Notes under the pieces: generated by a model
Database searches by the model: none
Seen by the model: the letters and a program-made list of their open reading frames with translations, nothing else
What the model was told of the DNA's origin: nothing
In this document: in pieces, positions 35,878-45,616 of the stretch
Position numbering within the stretch: position 1 is the first letter of the stretch
Layout: the number at the start of each line of letters is the position of its first letter
From: Lachnospiraceae bacterium
Lineage (GTDB): Bacteria; Bacillota; Clostridia; Lachnospirales; Lachnospiraceae
Reading direction: 5' to 3'
DNA length: 64,000 nt
Assembly: GCA_015056815.1 (NCBI GenBank)
Contig: SVFN01000005.1
Span: 1 to 64,000, forward strand
Made by a program: the position numbers and the translations under genes

Positions 35878-36834
35878 TTACTTCTCTGCTTCTCTTTTCT
35901 TACGATCCATATAGCCCCAGAGTCTGGACAGACCGTACGACTCCATATCACCAAAGATTGTTGCCACGCGATACACCAGTGCCGCCGTCACGATCGTGGC
36001 AGGATCAAGCCAGCCGGCAAAGAAATAACTCAGCACAGCTTCCCTGATACCGATTCCTCCGGGTACCCCCGGTGTGATAAAGCCCATCAGGTAAGAGAAA
36101 CTGAACAGGCCGATGGCTGCTGGCCACAGCTTAAATTCCAGACTTCCTCCACAGGCATAAAGCGTCCAGAGGAACAAAAGCGAGAAGCCGATAAACACGA
36201 TAAAATTATAAAACAGGCAGATCAGATAGATGCCGATATTTTTCTTTGTGATCAGATGCAGGTATTTCGACAGATATTTTTTTGCCAGATCTCTTTTCAC
36301 GATCAGCGCGATCACAACAAGCAGAGCCAGAACGCCACAGGCTGCTCCCAGAAACAGGGCTGCCCGTTTCACCAGATCGGAGCTGTGCTTTAAATAATCC
36401 AGTGCATAGCCGGAAGCAAATACGACCGTCGCGATCAGGGCACCGAATACCGTCGTACTGATATCCAGAAGCGTCGCCGTTGCCACATCCACATGTGACA
36501 GATTTTCTTCCACTGCAAGCTGATTTCTCCCCACATACTGCATTACATTGCCCGGGAGATATTTGTAGAGATTGGATTTGCAGTAAACACCGGAAATACG
36601 GGCATGGTTAAAATGTCTTCCCGTTGTCATGTTCAAAAGTGCTTTATAGATACCCGGAAGTGTAAAGATCAGTGCCCCGTATAATAAGGTACACAGGATC
36701 ATCTTAAGAAACATCGAAATACTGAAACAGCCTGCCAGATCTTCCCTGTAGCTGTAAAGCTTTTTTATGATAAAGGCAAACGCCAGAAACATTAAGATCT
36801 TACCGATGATCGTGACATTTTTCTTGACTTTCAT
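35878..36834 (-). CDS. Lysylphosphatidylglycerol-synthase-TM/flippase-like membrane protein
   Basis: A 318-residue protein with about eight membrane segments of the UPF0104/LPG_synthase_TM family. Diagnostic stretches are the amphipathic KYLPGNVMQYVGR loop and the C-terminal FITPGVPGGIGIREAVL motif. Members are candidate flippases or glycolipid-transfer proteins in archaeal and bacterial glycan pathways. It is the first gene of the minus-strand polysaccharide operon, preceded by AAAGGAG and the promoter at 36893-36921. Confidence 0.85.
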   Translation of the reverse strand: MKVKKNVTIIGKILMFLAFAFIIKKLYSYREDLAGCFSISMFLKMILCTLLYGALIFTLPGIYKALLNMTTGRHFNHARISGVYCKSNLYKYLPGNVMQYVGRNQLAVEENLSHVDVATATLLDISTTVFGALIATVVFASGYALDYLKHSSDLVKRAALFLGAACGVLALLVVIALIVKRDLAKKYLSKYLHLITKKNIGIYLICLFYNFIVFIGFSLLFLWTLYACGGSLEFKLWPAAIGLFSFSYLMGFITPGVPGGIGIREAVLSYFFAGWLDPATIVTAALVYRVATIFGDMESYGLSRLWGYMDRKKREAEK

Positions 36835-36892
36835 ATACGACTCCTTTTAGAAACCCTTCTCTTCTTATCTCTGTTCCATTAAAACCTAAACA

Positions 36893-36921
36893 AGTTTAGC
36901 ACAAATCCTTTTTTTGCGCAA
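36893..36921 (-). promoter_or_regulatory. Promoter of the polysaccharide operon
   Basis: On the minus strand TTGCGC (36916-36921) and TAAACT (36893-36898) are 17 bp apart, 59 bp before the first start codon. It is isolated from the upstream amidase gene by the terminator at 36944-36976. Confidence 0.72.
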
Positions 36922-36943
36922 CCGCTGACACAGGATATTAGCA

Positions 36944-36976
36944 GAAAAGACTATGGCGTATCACCATAGTCTTTTA
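36944..36976. terminator. Terminator between the amidase and the polysaccharide operon
   Basis: AAAAGACTATGG and CCATAGTCTTTT form a perfect stem with a seven-base loop. It lies 12 bp after the amidase stop codon and works on both strands by sequence. Confidence 0.9.
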
Positions 36977-36987
36977 TCCTGTTTCTT

Positions 36988-39900
36988 TTATTGATAAGTC
37001 TTCAGATTCTGGATACGCGTCACGATATTGTACCCATATCCCGGATCGGTCGCCCAGCCGTTCCCGCTTGGATTCTCATTGATACCCAGCCACTCTATAT
37101 ACGGAGCGCATCCTCTCTTAACCAGATTAAATCTTCCATCCACACATCCTTTTACCAGATCATCCGTGCAGGCATAGGCTTTTAAGTGCTGTACCTGTGC
37201 CCGTATACCGGTCTTAACATCCGGGAAACTTGCACCTGCAACTCCGCCGCCGGTTGCCCCAAGTCCTGCAAAATTGAACTGATGAATCCTTACATCACCG
37301 CCAAAGCGTAAGAAGTTTGTTTCTTTCATAGCCTGCACAAAGGCAACTTCTGCCTTGACACCTTCCGCCCCGCACTCTGCCATGTAAAGCTCACAGAATT
37401 TCTTAATGGTAGGTGCATCCGTATTCGCGTAAAAGCCCGGATATGAGGCATTGTCATTATAATATGCCACCATCTGTGCGACCGTCGTTTCTGAGGTTCC
37501 CATGATCGGATGAAGATCTGTCTCCACATCATCCTTCATCTTAACGGTCAGCGTCTTACTGTAAGTTGTGGCGATGCCTCCTTTGGAATAAGCAGTCACA
37601 AGGATTTTATAAGTACCCTTCTTACCGCCAAGATCTGCGATCTTGACTTTTGCCGTATACTTGCTGCCGTTGCGGTTCGTCTTATAGGTGACACCGGACT
37701 TCTCGGAAGAACCCCGGTAGACCAGAGCCTCCACTTTTGAAATGCCGCCCTTACAGCTGACGCCGGAAACCGTCACCTGGAAGGTTCCCTTTGCTGTCTG
37801 TTTCTCTGCGATATAAGCAGACTCGATCTTTGGTCCCGTCACTTCATAAGAGGTCGTACCGACTTTCTTAAAGCTGTTTACCTGATCGGATTTGGCAAAT
37901 ACGGTCACATAATATTTGCCGGATTTACCGATGTCCGCGTTATTGATCGTGGTTTTCCACTTGGCCTTGGACTGCTTTGCGGCAAAATAGGTAACCTTGT
38001 CCTTTTTCCTGCCGGCCTGTGAGCAGACAACCACTTTTACTTCTTTGATATTACCGGCCATTACCACATTGCTGATCGTCAGCTTTGTCTTTGCCTGTGT
38101 CTTTGTGGTCGTTGCCGTAATATTGGCAACCGGCTGTTTAATGGTGATCTTGCGCTCTTTGGAAACGCCGGAAACACCGTTTTTCGTTGTGACCGTCACC
38201 TTCGTTTTAAAGGTTCCGTAATTATAATCATGATATTTGATATTGCCCTTTACAATATAGTCACTGCCGGATTTTTTGGCAGTATATGCCTTTAGGTCAC
38301 TCTTGTTTTTCTGACTCCAGACTTCCACTGTCACACTCCGGATCGTAGAAGATGATTTCACCTGTGGCACCTTCAGGGTAAAGGTTCCTTTTTTCTCATC
38401 CTGCTCAATCATCTGTATATTACCCATGGTAGGCGCCGCCACGGTAAACTGCGTACTTGCCACGGTCTGTTTGGAGCCGAAAATGCTGACCGCATAGGCT
38501 GTAACCTTGTAAACGCCTCCCATTTTACCAAAATCGTCGATCGCCATCTTCGCAGAGAAGGAACCGTCTGACGCCTTTGTCATCTCATACTTTTTCGTCT
38601 TGCTCTTTGCAGCGGTATTGTAGATGATCACATAAGCCGATACCGCATCCGCCAGATTGGATGCCTTGATCGCAAATTTCTTCTGTGTTGCGCTGGTCGC
38701 CTGTGCGGATAACGTTACATTTTTGTAAACCGGTTCCGTAAACTCATATTCCTTCTTGGCAACTTTTGTCAGCTTGCCGGCCGCACTCACCGTATACGCC
38801 ACGATCACATAAGTACCCGGCTGATAATCATGGAACTTGACATCGATCGTAGCGGAATAACCGTTGTTCTTAAATACAGTGTTGTAATAAACCTCTTTTT
38901 TCTGCTCGTTCTTGGGATATACCTTTAAGCGGACCGTCTGTCCGGCCGGCACATTCTTTACCTTTGCCGTAAACGTTCCCTTGCCGTGGTTATCGTCAGT
39001 GATCGTAATCCTGGCTGTATCGGAGCCTTCCTCCAGCTTATAATACTCAACGATTCCCTGCACATCGGCATGCGCCAGTTTTTTAAGCTTATCATCGGAG
39101 CTTAAGAAATTCGCCGCATCTCCCGCATTTGTCAGAAAAGCATGTTCGATGATGATCCCGGGGAAACCGAAAAGCTTACTGTTACGGATCACGCCGTAAT
39201 AATCTGCCAGTGAGCCGTCCGGATACGTCGTATGCGTCTCGGAATTACGGATCTGGATCCCGTTATTGCGGATCCCCAGTGCCACTAATTTGGTCTGGAT
39301 CTTAAATGCCAGCTCCTTTCCGACAGCACCGACCGAAGCATTGTAGTTGCCATTTGGATAGTAAACCGCCGCGCCGTTGGCGCCGGTTCCCGTAGAAGCA
39401 TTGAGGTGGATGCTTACATAAGCGTCCGCATGCACACTCTTGGCAAATCTTACACGATTTTCATTATCATCGCCCGCTGTCGTTCCCGGATAAGGACATG
39501 CAGCAGTGGAACGGGTCATATAGACCGTAACCCCATCATAATTTTCCAGTTCTTCTTTGCAGTAAGTGGCAATCTTTAACGTAAGGTCTTCCTCATTCAG
39601 ACCGTTTCCTCTCGCTCCGGCATGTGTTGCATCATGACCGGGATCCAAAACGATTACCACGTTCCCGTCTTCCGCCCGCTTGGCACCCAGATCCTTTTTA
39701 CTGTTATCCGAAGCGCTTAAGCCCTCCGGATTGTATTTGGAAACCGTCTGTGCATCTGCATCCGCAAGCGCTTCTGTGATCTTATCCGCAGTGGTCGTCA
39801 CTTCCGTGCCATCGTTGGTAATGATGTTCGCTTCCACATCACTCAGGGAAACCTCCGCGGGCGCATCCTGCAGGACAACCTCCTCATTCACGCCAAAATA

Positions 39901-40515
39901 AGCATTCACACCGATCTGTTCAAACGTTTCTTCTTTTTCCACGCCTTCAAACACATAATGGATCGCCACGGCCTGATAAATACTGCGCTCTTTCTCATCT
40001 GTAAATTCTGCAGAAAAAACTGCCATCCCGTCCGATACCTCATCAGCCTGTAATGCTGTTTCCTCTCCGGTATACAGATTTTTCAAAGTCAGCCGTACAT
40101 CTGTGATCTCGGACTCCTCGCCGCCGATTCCCACAATAAAATGCTGGATATCCGGTGTTTTTAAATATTGTTTTTCTATGTATAGATAATCGACCCTGTC
40201 ATTTTGTTCCAGTTCTTCCATCATGCTCTGTGTATCTGTCGTATTCTCAGACACCGTTTCCTGCGGCCTGCTCTCCGAAAAAGTCTCTGTCTGGCCGGAT
40301 GCTTCGGACAGTATATCCTGCTCATCTTCCGGCACATCCGATGTCTGCTCTCCTGTTGCCGGCTCCTCTCCTGTCGGGATCTGTGGCCGGATATTCTCTG
40401 CACCAGCTGTGATCGGCGCTACCGCCGCTGCCGATACCTCCGGTGTCCCGACGGACTCAACGGCAAGAAAAGCCGCCAGCAAAAGTGCGATTGATCTTGT
40501 AAATCTTTTTTTCAT
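36988..40515 (-). CDS. Secreted N-acetylmuramoyl-L-alanine amidase with repeats and C-terminal glucosaminidase domain
   Basis: An 1175-residue exported cell-wall hydrolase. Residues 1-30 are a signal peptide, followed by an acidic, Thr/Ser/Glu-rich stretch and a beta domain (about 110-210). The Amidase_3 domain (about 285-475) has the zinc ligands H294 in DPGH, E309 and H370 in VSIHLNAS, and the catalytic IIIEHAF Glu. About six GBS-Bsp-like repeats of roughly 85 residues (about 485-1000; each with a KVTVWSQ-like strand and HDYxxGTY) probably bind the wall. The end (about 1010-1170) is a glucosaminidase domain (FVQAMKETNFLRFGG, FNFAGLGATGGG). Two hydrolytic activities in one protein fit cell separation or wall turnover. 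Confidence 0.92.
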   Translation of the reverse strand: MKKRFTRSIALLLAAFLAVESVGTPEVSAAAVAPITAGAENIRPQIPTGEEPATGEQTSDVPEDEQDILSEASGQTETFSESRPQETVSENTTDTQSMMEELEQNDRVDYLYIEKQYLKTPDIQHFIVGIGGEESEITDVRLTLKNLYTGEETALQADEVSDGMAVFSAEFTDEKERSIYQAVAIHYVFEGVEKEETFEQIGVNAYFGVNEEVVLQDAPAEVSLSDVEANIITNDGTEVTTTADKITEALADADAQTVSKYNPEGLSASDNSKKDLGAKRAEDGNVVIVLDPGHDATHAGARGNGLNEEDLTLKIATYCKEELENYDGVTVYMTRSTAACPYPGTTAGDDNENRVRFAKSVHADAYVSIHLNASTGTGANGAAVYYPNGNYNASVGAVGKELAFKIQTKLVALGIRNNGIQIRNSETHTTYPDGSLADYYGVIRNSKLFGFPGIIIEHAFLTNAGDAANFLSSDDKLKKLAHADVQGIVEYYKLEEGSDTARITITDDNHGKGTFTAKVKNVPAGQTVRLKVYPKNEQKKEVYYNTVFKNNGYSATIDVKFHDYQPGTYVIVAYTVSAAGKLTKVAKKEYEFTEPVYKNVTLSAQATSATQKKFAIKASNLADAVSAYVIIYNTAAKSKTKKYEMTKASDGSFSAKMAIDDFGKMGGVYKVTAYAVSIFGSKQTVASTQFTVAAPTMGNIQMIEQDEKKGTFTLKVPQVKSSSTIRSVTVEVWSQKNKSDLKAYTAKKSGSDYIVKGNIKYHDYNYGTFKTKVTVTTKNGVSGVSKERKITIKQPVANITATTTKTQAKTKLTISNVVMAGNIKEVKVVVCSQAGRKKDKVTYFAAKQSKAKWKTTINNADIGKSGKYYVTVFAKSDQVNSFKKVGTTSYEVTGPKIESAYIAEKQTAKGTFQVTVSGVSCKGGISKVEALVYRGSSEKSGVTYKTNRNGSKYTAKVKIADLGGKKGTYKILVTAYSKGGIATTYSKTLTVKMKDDVETDLHPIMGTSETTVAQMVAYYNDNASYPGFYANTDAPTIKKFCELYMAECGAEGVKAEVAFVQAMKETNFLRFGGDVRIHQFNFAGLGATGGGVAGASFPDVKTGIRAQVQHLKAYACTDDLVKGCVDGRFNLVKRGCAPYIEWLGINENPSGNGWATDPGYGYNIVTRIQNLKTYQ

Positions 40516-40563
40516 TTTAATTCCCCTTTACTCCTCATTCTGCGGACTTTTATAATTCGTTTT

Positions 40564-40720
40564 CATATAATGATGTCGGGATCAAAACCCGATATCCGGA
40601 TTGTTCCGTGCTTCGCACTCCCTCAATCCCCCCACATTCCGCACTTTCGTGACGCATTCGCTCCACTTTTGAGCTGGCTCAAAGTGGATTCGGACTTTTG
40701 ACCCTGATATCATATAATAC
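40564..40720 (-). repeat. Structured leader element upstream of the amidase gene
   Basis: About 157 bp between the amidase promoter and start codon. The outer arms TATAATGATGTCGGGATCAA and TTGACCCTGATATCATATAA pair imperfectly. Inside, read on the minus strand, are at least three hairpins: CCACTTTGAG/CTCAAAAGTGG, GTCAC-GAAA-GTG and GTGC-GAA-GCAC, with a run of six G between them. Because the predicted start site lies near 40728, the element would be transcribed as 5' leader. It carries no plausible coding sequence. It could be a structured RNA or a MITE-like repeat. Confidence 0.7.
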
Positions 40721-40734
40721 AAAATTTCAAGACA

Positions 40735-40763
40735 AGCATACATTATCCTAGTTTTTATGTCAA
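40735..40763 (-). promoter_or_regulatory. Promoter of the amidase gene
   Basis: On the minus strand TTGACA (40758-40763) and TATGCT (40735-40740) are 17 bp apart. The start codon is 220 bp downstream, giving an unusually long leader that contains the structured element at 40564-40720. Confidence 0.75.
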
Positions 40764-40942
40764 CTGACATTTTCTGGCGTCTGTGTTTCCATCTGATTTC
40801 TTATTATATAATTCTTCAGAAAATCTTAATTTTCCAATCCTGTATATTGTGTTTGTATCTTTCTGCACATACAATATATGCAGCTTTCTTTCTGTCTGTC
40901 CTCCTTTTTCTGTATATATATGAAGATTTTGTGAACATTTCC

Positions 40943-40971
40943 TTGATTTTATGATGACAGTGGAATATAAT
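40943..40971 (+). promoter_or_regulatory. Promoter of the tandem secreted paralogues
   Basis: TTGATT (40943-40948) and a perfect TATAAT (40966-40971) are 17 bp apart, 73 bp before the first start codon. It is divergent to the amidase promoter. Confidence 0.82.
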
Positions 40972-41043
40972 CAAAACATGTGTTCCAGGCCACCCCCATA
41001 CCGTTTGGAACCGTTATATTTTATTAAAAAAGGAGGTACTTCC

Positions 41044-42000
41044 ATGAAAAAATGGAAAAAATCACTGATTACTTTTCTGGCAATGGCAGCAGCTGTAACC
41101 TGCATCTTTTTGCCGGACACAACCACCAAGGCAGTCACGCAGGACAAAATGTACGACGCCAACGGCCTGTTTTTCGGCACCAGCGTGTATGGTTATGATA
41201 AAGTCTATGTAGATGCCGGCGGACAGTTTCAGGCAGAAGGCGGTCACTCTGAATATGTAGACAAATTAAGACTGGTAAAAGAGCCCGGCTCCGATTACTA
41301 TCCGACCGGAACGCTTTATCTGGCTCAGGATGATGCCAAAACCAAAGGCTCTGCGCAGATCGTAGCGGTAAAGAGCAGCAATAAAAATCTGAAATGCATT
41401 ATTTCCTACAATGAGAGCCAGGCTTCCTCCCTGGTCTTTACGGATGATCCGTCTGCCAAACCGATCACAAGTCTGTCTTGTGCATCCGAGGTCAGTGTAC
41501 TTGCCAAAAAAGCAGGCACTTATACGGTAACCGCTACCGTCAAAATGGGAGACGGCAGACTTGTAGCCAAAAAAGCAACTGTAAAAGTAGACAAAAAGTA
41601 TCCCCTTTCCGTCGAAGCGGATCCCAAAAAGATGAGTCGGATCGATGATACTTTTGATGCCAAGAGTCTGAAGGTAAAAGTGATCAAAAGCAAATCCGTA
41701 AAGAATGTAAGCAGCTACTATTCCAACAGCATCTATGCCAGCAAGACTTTAAACAAAACAGACAACACATATTCTTATAACTTTTATACTTACAAAAAAT
41801 TCAAGAGTGGCAAAAAGATCAAACTGAATACGAAGTATAGTGCATCTTATACGAATCCCGGATCTACCAGTACCAGGAAATACACGACCAATTACTGGTA
41901 TGCTCCTACTTCGATCCTGGTCATCTATACTGATTCGTTTTATGGGATCAACACTTATACACGAGACAGCATCTATAAATACAGAAAGATAGCAAAATAG
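41044..42000 (+). CDS. Secreted protein of unknown family, paralogue A
   Basis: A 318-residue exported protein. Residues 1-30 are a signal peptide (basic start, hydrophobic core, cleavage near TKA). The mature part is rich in Lys, Ser, Thr and Tyr and mostly beta. It shares with the next gene the segment YDANGLFFGT near its N-terminus, a central Ig-like stretch (KKAGTYTVTATVKMGDG then KKATVKVDKKYPL), and the C-terminal VIYTDSFYGINTYT. The middle resembles bacterial Ig-like folds, but I recognise no named family. The start at 41044 has AGGAGG seven bases upstream. It lacks a sorting signal. Confidence 0.82.
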   Translation: MKKWKKSLITFLAMAAAVTCIFLPDTTTKAVTQDKMYDANGLFFGTSVYGYDKVYVDAGGQFQAEGGHSEYVDKLRLVKEPGSDYYPTGTLYLAQDDAKTKGSAQIVAVKSSNKNLKCIISYNESQASSLVFTDDPSAKPITSLSCASEVSVLAKKAGTYTVTATVKMGDGRLVAKKATVKVDKKYPLSVEADPKKMSRIDDTFDAKSLKVKVIKSKSVKNVSSYYSNSIYASKTLNKTDNTYSYNFYTYKKFKSGKKIKLNTKYSASYTNPGSTSTRKYTTNYWYAPTSILVIYTDSFYGINTYTRDSIYKYRKIAK

Positions 42001-42010
42001 GAGGTATTCT

Positions 42011-42991
42011 ATGAAAGCAAATAAAAAATCGATCCTGATGGCATTATGCATGCTTTGTTTATCCCTCATCCTGATGGCCGGGACAAGCACTGTCAAAGCA
42101 GATACTACCGTCTCCACCATCCCTTATAATGCCAACGGTCTCTTTTTAGGAACACAGATCACCGATTATGATGTCCGTGATATGGGCACTTCCATTGATT
42201 TTTACGGTGCCAACACCAAAGAAGTCTATCTTCCCAAATTAAGAATGTCTCCTGTTGATGAATATGTGGAGGATAATAAAACCTTCAAATCCTATCCAGA
42301 GGATTCTCTGTACATCTGGAGTAAAAGTACTGGCAATTTTCAGATCACAGGAGTCAAGTCAAACAAAAGCGGCTTAAAATGTATGATCAATACAGAAACC
42401 AGTTATTCTTACAAAGACGGTACCCGTACCAGCTACTACTATCCGTCCAATGCGATCATGGTGAAGGCATTTAAACCCGGCACCTATACGGTAACTGTTT
42501 CTGTCAAGTTTGCAGACGGAAAAACAGACAAATTAAAGGCGACTGTTTTGGTTCCTAAAAAGTACGATCTGGTATTAACCACACCGAATGCGAAGACCGG
42601 TCAAAACGGTACTATTAAGTCCTCCAGCTTAAAGGTTAAACTCAAACCCGGCAATAAGATCGGAGGATTAAAACTGTACTATCAGAACACCGATCCGACT
42701 GCTGTGCTGTTAACGGAAGCCAGAAACGGCAGATCCTACACCACTCAGGCAACCCGCAACAAATGGATCAAGATCAAAAACGGCGGAAAGATGAAGTTAA
42801 AATCCAATACTACTTATAAGCTTGTATGGAACGAAGTGGAAAACATGGATTTCATTTCCTATACCACCACAACAACCAAAGCATACAATACCTTTTTCCC
42901 GAGCACAACGCTTCGGGTTGTTTACAAAGACAGCTTTTATAATGTAACACGTATACAGGATTACACTTATGAAAAGTACAAGAAATACTGA
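42011..42991 (+). CDS. Secreted protein of unknown family, paralogue B
   Basis: A 326-residue exported protein with a signal peptide (about residues 1-30, ending near STVKA). It is clearly related to paralogue A, 10 bp upstream: YNANGLFLGT matches YDANGLFFGT, FKPGTYTVTVSVKFADG matches the Ig-like stretch, and the C-terminus VVYKDSFYNVTRI matches VIYTDSFYGI. Identity is moderate, so the duplication is not recent. Both genes form a small operon ended by the terminator at 43005-43046. Function unknown; location next to wall hydrolase and glycan genes suggests a surface role. Confidence 0.82.
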   Translation: MKANKKSILMALCMLCLSLILMAGTSTVKADTTVSTIPYNANGLFLGTQITDYDVRDMGTSIDFYGANTKEVYLPKLRMSPVDEYVEDNKTFKSYPEDSLYIWSKSTGNFQITGVKSNKSGLKCMINTETSYSYKDGTRTSYYYPSNAIMVKAFKPGTYTVTVSVKFADGKTDKLKATVLVPKKYDLVLTTPNAKTGQNGTIKSSSLKVKLKPGNKIGGLKLYYQNTDPTAVLLTEARNGRSYTTQATRNKWIKIKNGGKMKLKSNTTYKLVWNEVENMDFISYTTTTTKAYNTFFPSTTLRVVYKDSFYNVTRIQDYTYEKYKKY

Positions 42992-43004
42992 TTGACTGTT
43001 TATG

Positions 43005-43046
43005 AAAACAGCCCGACGGGCCATGCCTGCCGGGCTGTTATTGTTC
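43005..43046. terminator. Terminator between paralogue B and the decarboxylase gene
   Basis: AACAGCCCG (43007-43015) and CGGGCTGTT (43031-43039) pair around an inner CGGG/CCTG region, followed by ATTGTTCTGTTTTC. It serves the plus-strand operon and, by symmetry, may also end the convergent minus-strand operon. Confidence 0.82.
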
Positions 43047-43071
43047 TGTTTTCTTTTTGCTGCGGGACATT

Positions 43072-44025
43072 CTATTTTATAATCCCTAACAGCTCTTCAA
43101 AATACCGGATCGTTCTGGTCAGCCCCTCCTCTAATTCGATCGTCGGCTCCCAGTCCAGTTCTTTCTTCGCCAGCTCGATTACCGGTCTTCTCTGCATCGG
43201 GTCATCACTGGGAAGAGGTTTAAAAATAATCTTTGATCCGGACTGCGTCAGTTCGATCACTTTCTCTGCCAATGAAAGCATGGTAAATTCGCCGGGATTC
43301 CCGATATTGACCGGTCCTGTAAATCCGTCTCTGGACTCCATCATCCTTACCATTCCTTCGATCAGATCGTCCACATAGCAGAAGCTTCTGGTCTGCATCC
43401 CATCGCCATACACCGTGATATCTTCATTTTTGAGCGCCTGTACGATAAAATTGCTTACCACTCTCCCATCGCTCGGATCCATGCGTGGCCCATAGGTGTT
43501 AAAGATGCGCATGATCTTAATATCCACCTGATGCCTTCTGTGATAATCAAAAAAGAAGGTCTCTGCCATTCGCTTGCCCTCGTCATAGCAGGATCGAAGC
43601 CCAATGGGGTTGACACATCCGCGATAGCTTTCCGGCTGTGGATGAACCTCGGGGTCTCCGTACACTTCCGAGGTACTCGCCTGTAAGATACGGGCACCTA
43701 CTCTCTTGGCAAGTCCCAGCATGTTCACAGCGCCGTAAATGCTGGTCTTGGCTGTTTTGATCGGATCATGCTGATAGTGCGGCGGGCTCGCCGGACATGC
43801 CAGATTATAGATCTGATCCACCTCCACATACAAAGGCTCCGTCACATCATGCCGGATAAATTCAAAATAAGGATTGCCCAGTAAATGTCTGATGTTATCT
43901 TTGGATCCTGTAAACAGATTGTCCACACAGATCACATCATTACCTTCCTGTATCAGCCTGTCACACAGATGGGAGCCCAAAAATCCGGCTCCTCCTGTCA
44001 CTAAAACTCTGTTTCTTGCTTTCAT
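43072..44025 (-). CDS. UDP-glucuronate decarboxylase (UDP-xylose synthase)
   Basis: A 317-residue extended SDR enzyme that converts UDP-glucuronic acid to UDP-xylose with internal NAD recycling. The NAD loop [12 protein letters not shown] opens the protein. The UXS-specific stretches [15 protein letters not shown] and [12 protein letters not shown] (catalytic Tyr and Lys) and [20 protein letters not shown] are all present, as is the C-terminal [14 protein letters not shown]. Length matches the cytosolic form without a membrane anchor. It ends an operon with the FAD enzyme (3 bp) and a GT2 gene. Confidence 0.93.
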   Translation of the reverse strand: MKARNRVLVTGGAGFLGSHLCDRLIQEGNDVICVDNLFTGSKDNIRHLLGNPYFEFIRHDVTEPLYVEVDQIYNLACPASPPHYQHDPIKTAKTSIYGAVNMLGLAKRVGARILQASTSEVYGDPEVHPQPESYRGCVNPIGLRSCYDEGKRMAETFFFDYHRRHQVDIKIMRIFNTYGPRMDPSDGRVVSNFIVQALKNEDITVYGDGMQTRSFCYVDDLIEGMVRMMESRDGFTGPVNIGNPGEFTMLSLAEKVIELTQSGSKIIFKPLPSDDPMQRRPVIELAKKELDWEPTIELEEGLTRTIRYFEELLGIIK

Positions 44026-44028
44026 GCT

Positions 44029-45597
44029 CTAAACCTTCTCCTCGTGGTATTCCTGTTCCGTATTGACATTCCAGATATTGGACTTGTCCTTTTTGCCGCT
44101 CAAGATATTATCTACCGCTTCAAAGGCCGTCACCATGGAATGATCCATATTGTTATAGCGGTGCTGTCCGTTACGTCCGATGCAGTAAAGATTCTCTATC
44201 CCATCCAGATACGATACGATCCTGTCAAATTCTTCATAAGTGTCAAAATAAGCCGGATACGCTTTTTTCACACGCTCCCTGTGGGCATCCAGCACAACCG
44301 ACTTGTCCGTAAGCACCCCCATGGAAATGAGCTCTTTAATCGCAAAACGGGCGCATTTCTTCTCATCCATGTTCCAGAATTCATCGCCTTCTTTGCAAAA
44401 ATATTCCAGTCCGATCCAGACTCTCTGCTGCGGATGCTTCACCATATAGGGAGACCAATTGTTAAACACCTGAATACGCCCCAGCTTCACTCCCGTATCC
44501 TGTACATAGATCCAGCAGTCCGGAACGATATTGCCCAGTGTTTTGATCTTCGTGCGGTTTTGAAGGCTTAATCTCTTGACCAAAAGTCCGATCGTTACGA
44601 AATCCCGATAAGGAAGGCCTTTCGCGATCTCTTTGATCTTCTCGGGAGCATCCGCCATCCCGCCGATCAGTTCTTTTACCGGCATGGAAGAGATCACGAT
44701 GTCCGCTTCCGCCCGATGCTGTATCATTTCTCTGTTTTCTCCGACAGTTTCATAGATCACACAGCGGATATTCCCCTGTTCATCTTTTTCAAATCCGGTA
44801 GCCTTCGCTCCTTTTAAGAGCACAGCGCCAAGCTTCTCAGCCTCGGCCATCGCTGTCTCCCATAATTGTCCCGGGCCGAACTTCGGATAAACAAATTCTT
44901 CGATCAGGGAGGTCTCAACCTTTCGGTTTTTGCCCGGCAAAAGTTTGCCGAACATGTCCTTTAATACCGCAAGGATGGAAAGCCCCTTCACACGCTGTGA
45001 ACCCCATGCGGCCGAAATATGCTTTGGATGTCTCCCCCACAGCTTCTCCGTGTATCCTTCAAAAAACATGCCATACAGTACTCTTCCGAAGCGGTTGATA
45101 TAAAAGTTTTCGAGCGAATCTTCTTCTTTTTTAAACAGGCAGGAATAAAGATAACTGAATCCCGCTTTCATGGTTGCCCAAAATCCCATGTCTATAATGG
45201 TCTTGGGCTTTAATGAGATGGGATAATCAAAAAATTTCTTCTTATAATAAATGCGGGAAACGCGGTTGCGGACAAGCATGACTCTGTCTTCTTTTTCCGG
45301 ATCCGGTCCTCCGCTTTTTAACGTTTTGGTGCGTCCCAGCTGCTTATCGTCAAAGGAAGGCGCCCCCTGTGTGGGCATCATCTCCTCCCACCATTTCGTT
45401 ACGCGTTCATCCTTGGAAAAAAAACGATGCCCGCCCAGATCCATTCGGTTGCCATGATGTTCAACAGTCCGGGAGATCCCGCCGATCGCCTGTGACTCTT
45501 CCAATATCGTCACGCTGTATTCTTCTGATCTTTTTAAAAGCTCGTAAGCGGCCGTAACACCTGCCGGACCTGCCCCGATGATCACAACTTTTTTCAT
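44029..45597 (-). CDS. FAD-dependent oxidoreductase, UDP-galactopyranose-mutase/protoporphyrinogen-oxidase-like
   Basis: A 522-residue flavoprotein. The dinucleotide site [18 protein letters not shown] is followed by the family stretch [20 protein letters not shown] and near the C-terminus by [21 protein letters not shown], which closes the FAD site. Similar proteins occur in many polysaccharide clusters. They are annotated broadly as NAD(P)/FAD-dependent oxidoreductases and are only distantly related to UDP-galactopyranose mutase. Whether it contracts a sugar ring or oxidises a sugar cannot be told. The stop and the downstream ribosome site overlap, so it is coupled to the decarboxylase gene. 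Confidence 0.82.
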   Translation of the reverse strand: MKKVVIIGAGPAGVTAAYELLKRSEEYSVTILEESQAIGGISRTVEHHGNRMDLGGHRFFSKDERVTKWWEEMMPTQGAPSFDDKQLGRTKTLKSGGPDPEKEDRVMLVRNRVSRIYYKKKFFDYPISLKPKTIIDMGFWATMKAGFSYLYSCLFKKEEDSLENFYINRFGRVLYGMFFEGYTEKLWGRHPKHISAAWGSQRVKGLSILAVLKDMFGKLLPGKNRKVETSLIEEFVYPKFGPGQLWETAMAEAEKLGAVLLKGAKATGFEKDEQGNIRCVIYETVGENREMIQHRAEADIVISSMPVKELIGGMADAPEKIKEIAKGLPYRDFVTIGLLVKRLSLQNRTKIKTLGNIVPDCWIYVQDTGVKLGRIQVFNNWSPYMVKHPQQRVWIGLEYFCKEGDEFWNMDEKKCARFAIKELISMGVLTDKSVVLDAHRERVKKAYPAYFDTYEEFDRIVSYLDGIENLYCIGRNGQHRYNNMDHSMVTAFEAVDNILSGKKDKSNIWNVNTEQEYHEEKV

Positions 45598-45616
45598 ACA
45601 TTACCTCTGCTATAAC

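Noticed and set aside
40582-40770. 62-residue reading frame across the amidase leader
   Set aside because: It lies on the structured element and overlaps the promoter; no ribosome site and no protein-like sequence.
44044-44571. Long opposite-strand frames over firm genes (for example inside the FAD oxidoreductase)
   Set aside because: They are antisense shadows caused by codon bias, without ribosome sites or protein family features.
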